A stretch of 6,004 bases of DNA, from positions 1-6,004 of the forward strand of contig CAXRGH010000106.1 of the NCBI GenBank assembly GCA_964230195.1. Reading direction: 5' to 3'. The DNA comes from CAXRGH01 sp964230195. GTDB lineage: Bacteria > Pseudomonadota > Gammaproteobacteria > Enterobacterales > Alteromonadaceae. The first letter of the stretch is position 1, and each line of letters begins with the position of its first letter. Positions 1-4,982 of this stretch are shown here, piece after piece. The translations under genes were made by a program, and so were the position numbers. The notes under the pieces are model-generated. The model did not search any database. It was not told the DNA's origin and worked only from the letters and a program-made list of their open reading frames with translations.

Positions 1-1
1 T

Positions 2-247
2 GCGTCACGTAACTCTGAAGATGGTTCTTGGTGGGTCAAAGCTGATCTTCGTGTAGCGCAAGAGTTACCGGGATTAGCGGATGGTCATAAAGCAAATGCT
101 TTCTTTGTGATTGATAACTTCACTAACTTCTTGAATGATGAATGGGGTGTGCTTGAGCAATCAGTATTCCCATACATTGGTGATGAACTCCGCGTTGGTG
201 AAGCGTCTATCTGGCAGATGCGGTTCGGTGTTCATTACTCGTTCTAA
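2..247 (+). CDS. TonB-dependent outer-membrane receptor, C-terminal end (partial)
   Basis: Only the last 81 residues and the stop are present; the gene begins upstream of the window. The frame opens at base 2 and ends with TAA at 245-247. The visible part contains DNFTNFLNDEWGVLEQ, then IWQMRFGVHYSF at the very end. Alternating hydrophobic and polar residues with a final aromatic Phe are the usual C-terminal strand of an outer-membrane beta-barrel. The FTN-LLND-WG-like block followed by a terminal strand is what I recognise from Oar-like TonB-dependent receptors. That family imports large substrates using TonB-ExbBD energy. The substrate cannot be judged from this fragment. A strong terminator at 291-319 separates it from the lipoprotein gene downstream, so the two are probably not one operon. 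Alternative: another TonB-dependent receptor subfamily with the same barrel end. Confidence 0.78.
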   Translation, partial: ASRNSEDGSWWVKADLRVAQELPGLADGHKANAFFVIDNFTNFLNDEWGVLEQSVFPYIGDELRVGEASIWQMRFGVHYSF

Positions 248-290
248 TTGCCCTTTGAGCTAATTGCGCACTGTTTTTCAGTGTCAAAGC

Positions 291-319
291 AAAAACCGGA
301 GCTTGCCTCCGGTTTTTTT
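291..319 (+). terminator. Rho-independent terminator after the TonB-dependent receptor
   Basis: A perfect six-base-pair GC-rich stem, CCGGAG (296-301) with CTCCGG (307-312), has a five-base loop. It is flanked by A5 upstream and T7 (313-319) downstream, and the A and T tracts extend the stem. It lies 44 bases after the receptor stop codon. A near-identical hairpin follows the first lipoprotein gene at 1345-1371. Confidence 0.93.
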
Positions 320-363
320 ATGGGTGTTCTGTTTTGAGTTTTTTATGGGTGTCCTGTTATTAC
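314..363 (+). repeat. 25-bp tandem repeat following the terminator
   Basis: Two adjacent 25-bp units (314-338 and 339-363) each start with T6 followed by ATGGGTGTYCTGTT. The second unit diverges at its end. The first unit begins in the T tract of the preceding terminator. The inner 13 bases belong to a motif, RTGGGTGYYCKGT, seen five times in this window (320, 345, 1372, 3749, 4849), always just after a run of T. Its role is unknown. It could be the tail of a repeated terminator element or a recombination scar. Confidence 0.75.
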
Positions 364-402
364 TATTTTAATAATGGTTGAAAAATCCAACTGGTACGAT
401 GT

Positions 403-451
403 GGTAACGATCGGTAACAGTTTGGTGACGATTAGAAAAATTTGTTACACA
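403..451 (+). promoter_or_regulatory. Promoter block of lipoprotein L1: three GGTRAC boxes plus extended -10
   Basis: GGTAAC at 403 and 413 and GGTGAC at 424 are spaced 10 and 11 bp apart, on one face of the helix. The third box sits where a -35 element would be. It is followed 17-18 bp later by TG-T-TACACA (TACACA at 446-451), an extended -10-like element. The core 413-457 matches the promoter blocks of L2 and L3 at 40 of 45 positions against L2. Direct repeats with about 10-11 bp period overlapping -35 are typical of OmpR/PhoB-family response regulators. The resemblance to CpxR-type GTAAA-N5-GTAAA sites is suggestive only. Confidence 0.72.
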
Positions 452-477
452 GATTAGTTGTAATGAGTTTGGGTAAG

Positions 478-490
478 ATTCGGCCCGAAT
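478..490 (+). promoter_or_regulatory. Short leader hairpin upstream of L1
   Basis: ATTCG-GCC-CGAAT forms a five-pair stem in the predicted 5' leader, 31 nt before the start codon. Equivalent 13-nt hairpins lie in the leaders of L2 (3870-3882) and L3 (4951-4963). The loop differs (GCC here, TTT there) while pairing is kept. It could be an mRNA stability or translation-control element. As DNA it is also a dyad that a repressor could bind. Confidence 0.45.
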
Positions 491-521
491 TAATTAATGA
501 ATAAATAAATAGGAACGAGAC

Positions 522-1238
522 ATGAAACGAATCATAATTGCTTTATTTTCTTTTACCATTATCGCTTGTAATGAATTGCCTGAAGTTGATGAGCGGATAT
601 CGTATGAGCCAGACGGAGGTGTTACGTTAAACGTGGGTTTCCACGGTGATGCCACTTATTGGAGAGCGGGATTTTCAGATTACCCTGTCGCGGCACAGGG
701 CGACTATCAATTGGCAGCCGGCATGACGGCACTACCCCATGATCCCGAACAACGCGGATTTTTATTGAGTGGTAATAATCCTGATGCTGATTTGTTTATG
801 TATCTGAAGCGCCAGGTGCACGGTCTGCAGCCAAATACTGAATATAAAGTGCATATATCGTCTCAAATTTCCACTAATGCGGGTGAAAATTGTATCGATA
901 TTGGTGGGGCACGAGGTGAATCTGTATTTATGAAAGCAGGTGCGAGCTTGATTGAGCCTGTTCAAGCTGATTACTATATGAACATAGACATTGGTCATAA
1001 CTCTGAAGACGGCACTGATGCGCTGGTGCTAAGCGATATCACAAGTCCACACGTAGATTGCAGCGGTGATAATTATACTAGCTTGGGGCTTGTCAGATAT
1101 CCGGACCCTGGTTTTACTATTACGACCAATGATGAGGGAACTGCGTGGGTATTTTTGGGCGCTGACTCTGGATATGAAGGAGCTACAACAATCTACATCG
1201 AATATATTGTAGTACGCCTTACGCCAATCGTTGATTAA
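522..1238 (+). CDS. Putative lipoprotein L1 of a three-paralog family, function unknown
   Basis: A 238-residue predicted lipoprotein. Residues 1-15 are a short signal peptide (MKR then a hydrophobic run) ending in the lipobox IIA-C16, so Cys16 should be lipidated. Asn at +2 is compatible with outer-membrane sorting under the E. coli Lol rule. The mature part has Cys124 and Cys180, conserved in both paralogs and likely to form a disulfide in the periplasm or outside. Shared core motifs are GFSDYP (50-55), SGNN (83-86), DLFMYLK (90-96), GGARGES (128-134), QADYYMNIDIG (148-158) and DSGYEG (215-220). No transmembrane segment follows the signal. The content looks beta-rich, perhaps a beta-sandwich (inference). 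I recall uncharacterised proteins with similar GESV..KAGAS and MNID.G motifs elsewhere, but cannot name a domain. AGGAA at 511-515 supports the start. It is the most divergent copy, needing small gaps to align with L2 and L3. Confidence 0.88.
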   Translation: MKRIIIALFSFTIIACNELPEVDERISYEPDGGVTLNVGFHGDATYWRAGFSDYPVAAQGDYQLAAGMTALPHDPEQRGFLLSGNNPDADLFMYLKRQVHGLQPNTEYKVHISSQISTNAGENCIDIGGARGESVFMKAGASLIEPVQADYYMNIDIGHNSEDGTDALVLSDITSPHVDCSGDNYTSLGLVRYPDPGFTITTNDEGTAWVFLGADSGYEGATTIYIEYIVVRLTPIVD

Positions 1239-1344
1239 ACAGTTGGTGCGGAGTTCTGTGAATAGTCAGTGTGGTGTTGGTGCTAGATTGATGGTGTGTT
1301 GAATACGTTACTTTACTCTGCCTCTTTTTATCTGTTGTTAAGTG

Positions 1345-1371
1345 AAAACCGGAGCTTGTCTCCGGTTTTTT
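1345..1371 (+). terminator. Rho-independent terminator after L1
   Basis: The stem CCGGAG (1349-1354) with CTCCGG (1360-1365) closes a CTTGT loop, with A4 upstream and T6 (1366-1371) downstream. It is the same hairpin as at 291-319 with one loop change, and is likewise followed directly by a GTGGGTGCCCTGT copy of the repeat motif. It lies about 105 bases after the L1 stop. Confidence 0.93.
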
Positions 1372-1384
1372 GTGGGTGCCCTGT
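1372..1384 (+). repeat. RTGGGTGYYCKGT motif, copy 3
   Basis: GTGGGTGCCCTGT directly follows the T tract of the L1 terminator, as copy 1 does after the receptor terminator. Unlike copies 2, 4 and 5, no GGTRAC promoter block follows; the chemotaxis gene comes next. Confidence 0.6.
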
Positions 1385-1567
1385 CTGTGCTGTTTACGAT
1401 TCTTTCTGTCGCAAATAATACCGAATTCAATGGGTAAATACGGAGGTTATGAATAAAAGTCAGGGCAATATATCCAGCGTCAGCCGACTTGAAAATTTAA
1501 GAAAAATCATATTAATACAACCTTTTTCGTATTTGTGTGTTTTTGGACCTTGATTGCCGTCATTTGC

Positions 1568-1586
1568 GCCTTGTGAGGCTTTTTTT
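1568..1586 (+). terminator. Weak terminator-like hairpin in the leader region of the chemotaxis gene
   Basis: GCCT (1568-1571) pairs with AGGC (1576-1579) around a TGTG loop and is followed by T7 (1580-1586). The four-pair stem is marginal. It lies about 70 bases upstream of the chemotaxis receptor start, so it is either a remnant terminator or a weak attenuator if transcription starts further upstream. The rest of 1385-1656 holds no gene I can support and no clear promoter. I looked for a sigma-28 pattern (TAAA-N15-GCCGATAA) and found none with correct spacing. Confidence 0.3.
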
Positions 1587-1656
1587 ATTCCAGTGTATGT
1601 GAGACTCTGTAAACAATTTTTTGGGGGCTTGAATACAGAATATAAGGAATCAATAG

Positions 1657-3630
1657 ATGAATCTTTCGTTGTATCGTTCATTGCGAGTGAAGATTATCGC
1701 TATGCTCGTTATTCCTGTTGTGGCATTAATCGCTGTGTGCGCTTATCTCTTGAGTAACGCCACTCAGCAATACAAAGAAGTGTCCAAAACCCAAGCGCTT
1801 TTGCATGCGACTCAACCGTTACGAGCCTTTCAACTTGATACCCTAGATTTTCGTTATGTCGGCATTGCTGAACCCTCCAACTCAGAAGCTTTGTTGAAGG
1901 ATCTTCGTCAACAAGTCAATGCTTTACAGGCGTTTACCAATACCAAAGCGTTTTATGACCTCGATGGCGAACGTCAGAATTTATACCGGACTCGCATTAC
2001 CCGATTGCCTGAGCAATTACCGGAGACAGTTGAGGGTAATCAGGGTATTCAGCATTTTCGTCAAGCCAGCCAACTCTTTTTTAATATGAACTGGTTACAT
2101 TCGATGTTTTTGATGGATGTGCCCTATAAACCATTAGAGCAAAAGTTGTCGTCTTATAACGCGCTAATCAAGCTGTATAATTCACTCGAATCTTTGAACG
2201 CACTCATTCATCCGAATATTGCCCCCAGTTATAACAACTATAAATCGGAACAATCACGTATAGAGCGTTATTCGAGTGGCTTAAATGTTCATTTCTCTTA
2301 CCTCAGACAAACCCTAGGGCAACTCGGTGAAACGGAATTTGATCGCATTTGGGAAGATCAACAGACCGTTAAGTTCCGAAAAACGCTCAGTAAATTTGCA
2401 ACCACTACATTTAAAAACGAAGAACAATTTAAGAGACGTTTATCCGCAGTTCAAGGGAACAATACGGAGTTTTTAAGTTTGCTCAAAACAGCGTTGCTTG
2501 ATAGCGAAAAGGCCTTATACGCTCACTTAGATGCCAGTATGACGCTAGCGAATAATCAGTTATGGACGTTAGGTGTTGCTGTGCCTTTGTCGTTACTCTT
2601 AGTATTAGCTTTAGTTTGGTTTGTATTACGTCAGTTTGACCAAGCGATTGAAAGGCCAACGCAAGCCTTAAACCAATTGGCTAATCAAGGGGGCGATCTG
2701 ACGTTTAGACTACCAACCGACACCACTGTGAAAGAGCTACAACCCCTTGCAGTGGCAATTAACTCGTTTATTGCCCAAGTCCAAGCGATAGTGGAAAAGT
2801 TGAAAGCGAACACACAAAGCGTTTACCAAACGAGCGACAGTTTACAAAATGACTCTAAGTACAATACTGAATCACTTCAAAATGCTCAGGCTAAAATTGC
2901 TCAAGTTGCGAGTGCCACCAGTCAATTAGCCATCACTGCCAGTCAAATAGCGCAAACCACTAACGACACTCATTGCCTAGTTGAAAGCAATAGTAAAACG
3001 TTAGACGAGGTGCACTCACAAATTGAACAAACGACCAACATCATGCAGGAAATGACAACCCAGTGTCATGATGCTACGGCGCAAGTAACTGACTTGGATA
3101 CGGCCACGTGCGCCATCAATGATGTGGTGAGCACCATTGCGAGTATCGCTGACCAAACAAATTTACTCGCACTTAACGCCAGTATTGAATCTGCGCGAGC
3201 TGGGGAGCATGGTCGAGGATTTTCGGTGGTCGCTGATGAAGTTCGCACATTGGCGAAACGCACCGCAGAAAGCACACAAGAAATACAGCAGATTGTTACC
3301 AATATTGGCGCTAAACAAGCATCAGTATTGAACTCGGTCAGTGCTTCTCAACGCCTTGCTGAACAGACGTTAGAAGAGAGTATTAAGACGCTAAAGAACG
3401 TGGTTACCTTAACTGACAGTAATAGCGAGCTGCGAGATTTCGGCGCTCAAATAGCAACGGCTACCGAACAACAAAGTAGTGTCTGTATGGAGTTAGACAG
3501 CGACTTACTGCAAACCAGTGATACCACACAACAAGTACTCGATAGGGCAACCTCGGTTAGTCGCTCTTGTCAAATATTGAATCAATTAGCCGACACTCAA
3601 ACAGAGGTTGTTAATCAGTTTACGAGTTAA
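1657..3630 (+). CDS. Methyl-accepting chemotaxis protein (transmembrane receptor)
   Basis: This 657-residue chemoreceptor signals to CheA/CheW at the cytoplasmic membrane. TM1 spans about residues 11-33. A mostly helical periplasmic sensor of about 270 residues follows, then TM2 (about 303-324), a HAMP linker (about 325-380) and the cytoplasmic coiled-coil signalling domain. The hairpin tip is unmistakable: IASIADQTNLLALNASIES at 494-512, then ARAGEHGRGFSVVADEVRTL at 513-532. Ser replaces the usual Ala at 509, 512 and 523. The sensor is long and all-helical, with a YNALIKLYNSLESLNALI-type stretch reminiscent of NIT or HBM sensor domains (weak inference; ligand unknown). The tail ends EVVNQFTS, with no NWETF-like CheR/CheB-binding pentapeptide. 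AAGGA at 1644-1648 supports the ATG. It is a single-gene unit between L1 and L2, with no visible terminator right after it. Confidence 0.96.
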   Translation: MNLSLYRSLRVKIIAMLVIPVVALIAVCAYLLSNATQQYKEVSKTQALLHATQPLRAFQLDTLDFRYVGIAEPSNSEALLKDLRQQVNALQAFTNTKAFYDLDGERQNLYRTRITRLPEQLPETVEGNQGIQHFRQASQLFFNMNWLHSMFLMDVPYKPLEQKLSSYNALIKLYNSLESLNALIHPNIAPSYNNYKSEQSRIERYSSGLNVHFSYLRQTLGQLGETEFDRIWEDQQTVKFRKTLSKFATTTFKNEEQFKRRLSAVQGNNTEFLSLLKTALLDSEKALYAHLDASMTLANNQLWTLGVAVPLSLLLVLALVWFVLRQFDQAIERPTQALNQLANQGGDLTFRLPTDTTVKELQPLAVAINSFIAQVQAIVEKLKANTQSVYQTSDSLQNDSKYNTESLQNAQAKIAQVASATSQLAITASQIAQTTNDTHCLVESNSKTLDEVHSQIEQTTNIMQEMTTQCHDATAQVTDLDTATCAINDVVSTIASIADQTNLLALNASIESARAGEHGRGFSVVADEVRTLAKRTAESTQEIQQIVTNIGAKQASVLNSVSASQRLAEQTLEESIKTLKNVVTLTDSNSELRDFGAQIATATEQQSSVCMELDSDLLQTSDTTQQVLDRATSVSRSCQILNQLADTQTEVVNQFTS

Positions 3631-3748
3631 CTTAAACTGGCAGCCATACCCACATCATTAGGTCGTCGTTGATGACTTCACTGTCTAACAATGAACTTGA
3701 TTGCGATACATTCCACCTTTTTTAAGCTTTAATCTCTCTGTTGGTTTT

Positions 3749-3784
3749 GTGGGTGTCCGGTTTAAACCGTTTAAATACTGGACA
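3749..3784 (+). repeat. RTGGGTGYYCKGT motif copy 4 with adjoining palindrome
   Basis: GTGGGTGTCCGGT (3749-3761) follows a T4 run. It runs into the perfect 12-bp palindrome CGGTTTAAACCG (3758-3769). TGTCC (3754-3758) and GGACA (3780-3784) form an outer inverted repeat around it. The motif stands about 45 bp upstream of the L2 promoter boxes. The remainder of the gap after the chemotaxis gene (3631-3744) shows no gene and no convincing terminator. Confidence 0.55.
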
Positions 3785-3794
3785 GGCACAAAGT

Positions 3795-3843
3795 AGTAAC
3801 TCTCGGTAACAGTTTGGTGACGATTGAGAAAACTTGTTATACA
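3795..3843 (+). promoter_or_regulatory. Promoter block of lipoprotein L2
   Basis: AGTAAC at 3795, GGTAAC at 3805 and GGTGAC at 3816 are spaced 10 and 11 bp. They are followed by an extended -10, TG-T-TATACA (TATACA at 3838-3843). The 45-nt core from the second box onward matches the L3 block at 44 positions. An upstream in-frame ATG at 3824 falls inside this block and is therefore not the gene start. Confidence 0.78.
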
Positions 3844-3869
3844 GATTAGCTGCATTGAGTTTACGTATG

Positions 3870-3882
3870 ATTTGTTTCGAGT
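3870..3882 (+). promoter_or_regulatory. Short leader hairpin upstream of L2
   Basis: ATTTG-TTT-CGAGT occupies the same place as the ATTCG-TTT-CGAAT hairpin of L3. The two stem differences turn U-A and C-G pairs into U-G wobbles, so pairing survives in RNA but not as a perfect DNA dyad. It lies 19 nt before the start codon. Confidence 0.45.
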
Positions 3883-3901
3883 TCATTATGAGGAGCTACT
3901 T

Positions 3902-4618
3902 ATGAAACGAATGATACTAACTTTACTTTCTTTTTTAATCGTCGCTTGTGATAACAACGTTGATTCTATCCCGACATATCCTGAGGGGACGGTATTTATT
4001 GAAACTGACTTTTCTGACACAACAACCGAATGGGTGGCCGGTTTTTCTGATTATCCAATAGCTGATGAGGAAATGTTCGGTCTCACAGCAGAATTAACCA
4101 GTTTTGCTGGCGCAGGACAACAATCAGCATTTTTACTGAGTGGCAACAACCTCAGTAGTGATTTATTTATGTATTTAAAACGTGAGGTGACCAATCTAGA
4201 ACCTAATAGTGTATACCAAGTACGGTTACGAGCTCGGGTTTGGTCCAATGCTGGCGAGAATTGTGTGGGAGCTGGCGGTGCGCCTGGCGAGTCAGTCTTA
4301 ATCAAAGCAGGAGCGGCAAAACTTGAACCGATGCAAGCCGATTATTACATGAATATTGATATTGGTGAGCAGTCAGAGGATGGTGCAAATGCTATCGTAT
4401 TGGGTGATATTTCGGTACGCAATCTGGGGTGTAATAGTGAGTTGTATGGTCGAAATACATTTGAGTTGAATTCATATGACAACTTTAATATTACTAGTAA
4501 TGATGATGGAGCAGCGTGGGTTTTCGTGGGCAGTGACTCTGGTTTCATGGGAGTAACAACACTGTATTTCGACACTGTTGAAGTCGCGCTAGTACCTATG
4601 GTCACTACTCAAGATTAA
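3902..4618 (+). CDS. Putative lipoprotein L2, tandem paralog of L3, function unknown
   Basis: A 238-residue predicted lipoprotein. The start at 3902 is chosen over the upstream ATG at 3824 for three reasons: AGGAG (3891-3895) is ideally spaced, the MKR-signal peptide begins here, and both paralogs have the same length. The signal peptide ends in IVA-C16 (lipidation site). Asp at +2 followed by Asn is an inner-membrane retention type under the E. coli rule, unlike Asn in L1; other gammaproteobacteria do not all follow that rule. Cys121 and Cys177 match the conserved pair of the family. Motifs: YPEGTVF (26-32), EW..GFSDY (43-51), SGNN (80-83), DLFMYLK (87-93), GGAPGES (125-131), QADYYMNIDIG (145-155), DSGFMG (212-217). 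It aligns without gaps to L3 with about 131 of 238 residues identical by my hand count. Followed by a hairpin at 4636-4661. Confidence 0.88.
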   Translation: MKRMILTLLSFLIVACDNNVDSIPTYPEGTVFIETDFSDTTTEWVAGFSDYPIADEEMFGLTAELTSFAGAGQQSAFLLSGNNLSSDLFMYLKREVTNLEPNSVYQVRLRARVWSNAGENCVGAGGAPGESVLIKAGAAKLEPMQADYYMNIDIGEQSEDGANAIVLGDISVRNLGCNSELYGRNTFELNSYDNFNITSNDDGAAWVFVGSDSGFMGVTTLYFDTVEVALVPMVTTQD

Positions 4619-4635
4619 AATCTCTGTATTAAGAG

Positions 4636-4675
4636 TGACGAGCAACCTGTGTTGTTCGTCATTAATTTCTATTAT
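4636..4675 (+). terminator. Candidate terminator after L2
   Basis: TGACGAGCAAC (4636-4646) pairs with GTTGTTCGTCA (4651-4661) around a CTGT loop, giving eleven pairs with one G-U. The downstream TTAATTTCTATTATTT is T-rich but not a clean run, so it is a good hairpin with a moderate tail. The structurally matching position after L3 also holds a hairpin, with different sequence. Confidence 0.7.
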
Positions 4676-4680
4676 TTATT

Positions 4681-4850
4681 GGCTTGGAAAAGAGATACCG
4701 TTACCTCAATGACGTGTACTTTTCGATGCATATCCTCCTCCATCAAATACATGACATAAATGATTACCACAGTGGTGACATAATGACTACCAACACCCAT
4801 CTACAAATGACTGTAGAAAACTATCGTAAGAAATCACAACGTGAATTTAT
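4681..4850 (-). pseudogene. Decayed 3' fragment of msrB
   Basis: Bases 4692-4776 align without gaps to 5774-5858 of the intact msrB, with 70 of 85 identical. Read on the minus strand, the fragment gives HCGNHLCHVFDGGGYASKS then TRH-stop-GNGIS, against HCGGHLGHVFEGEGYTSKN then TRHCVNSIS in msrB. Upstream, LCHHC matches LCNHC, so the zinc-site cysteines are still readable. Weaker, gapped similarity can be followed to about 4850, where AATTTAT matches 5957-5963. In-frame stops are TGA at 4706-4708, exactly at the catalytic Cys codon, and TAG at 4787-4789. Several deletions are present and the N-terminal half is missing. It cannot encode a working MsrB. It is best explained as a passenger of the tandem duplication that made L2 and L3. 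The 62-codon open frame on the opposite strand is incidental. Confidence 0.88.
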
Positions 4851-4861
4851 GGGTGTCCTGT
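4849..4861 (+). repeat. RTGGGTGYYCKGT motif, copy 5, at the duplication junction
   Basis: ATGGGTGTCCTGT is identical to copy 2 at 345-357. It begins where msrB similarity ends, and shares the preceding TTTAT with msrB (5959-5963). That makes it the likely crossover point of the duplication. The L3 promoter boxes follow 14 bases later. Confidence 0.65.
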
Positions 4862-4875
4862 TTGAGGTGTGAGTT

Positions 4876-4924
4876 GGTAACTCTCGGTAACAGTTTGGTG
4901 ACGATTAAGAAAACTTGTTATACA
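4876..4924 (+). promoter_or_regulatory. Promoter block of lipoprotein L3
   Basis: GGTAAC at 4876 and 4886 and GGTGAC at 4897 are spaced 10 and 11 bp. An extended -10, TG-T-TATACA, follows (TATACA at 4919-4924). All three boxes are present in full, as in L1. Predicted transcription would start near 4931, leaving a leader of about 50 nt. Confidence 0.78.
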
Positions 4925-4950
4925 GATTAGTTGCGCTGAGTCTAAGTATG

Positions 4951-4963
4951 ATTCGTTTCGAAT
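4951..4963 (+). promoter_or_regulatory. Short leader hairpin upstream of L3
   Basis: ATTCG-TTT-CGAAT is a five-pair stem 19 nt before the start codon. ATGATT (4948-4953) and AATCAT (4965-4970) offer an alternative, overlapping pairing. The Shine-Dalgarno AGGAA (4972-4976) lies just downstream. Confidence 0.45.
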
Positions 4964-4982
4964 TAATCATTAGGAACCAAAC

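Noticed and set aside
403..429. CRISPR array or replication iterons suggested by the GGTAAC repeats
   Set aside because: Units are only six bases, spaced 10-11 bp, three per site, and sit directly on a -10 element at three separate genes. This fits operator sites, not a CRISPR array or origin.
2..1238. Receptor plus L1 as a SusC/SusD-like nutrient uptake pair
   Set aside because: A strong terminator and an independent promoter separate them. L1 is far smaller than SusD proteins and shows none of their helical repeat character.
1449..1553. 34-codon open frame upstream of the chemotaxis gene, preceded by GGAGG (1442-1446)
   Set aside because: The GGAGG is only two bases from the ATG, too close for normal initiation. 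The peptide resembles nothing and there is no conserved copy in the window. It cannot be excluded as a leader peptide but is not supported.
3824..3901. N-terminal extension of L2 from an upstream in-frame ATG (264-residue version)
   Set aside because: The extension reads through the promoter block and leader hairpin, has no ribosome binding site and would bury the signal peptide. AGGAG before 3902 and the 238-residue length of both paralogs fix the start at 3902.
314..4861. Integron-like gene cassettes with attC sites
   Set aside because: The shared boundary motif has no attC-type paired cores (GTTRRRY with imperfect inverted structure). Each gene carries its own promoter and no integrase is visible.
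4684..4872. 62-codon open frame on the plus strand between L2 and L3
   Set aside because: It lies antisense to the msrB fossil and runs into the repeat motif and L3 promoter region. No signal, no ribosome binding site and no recognisable protein.
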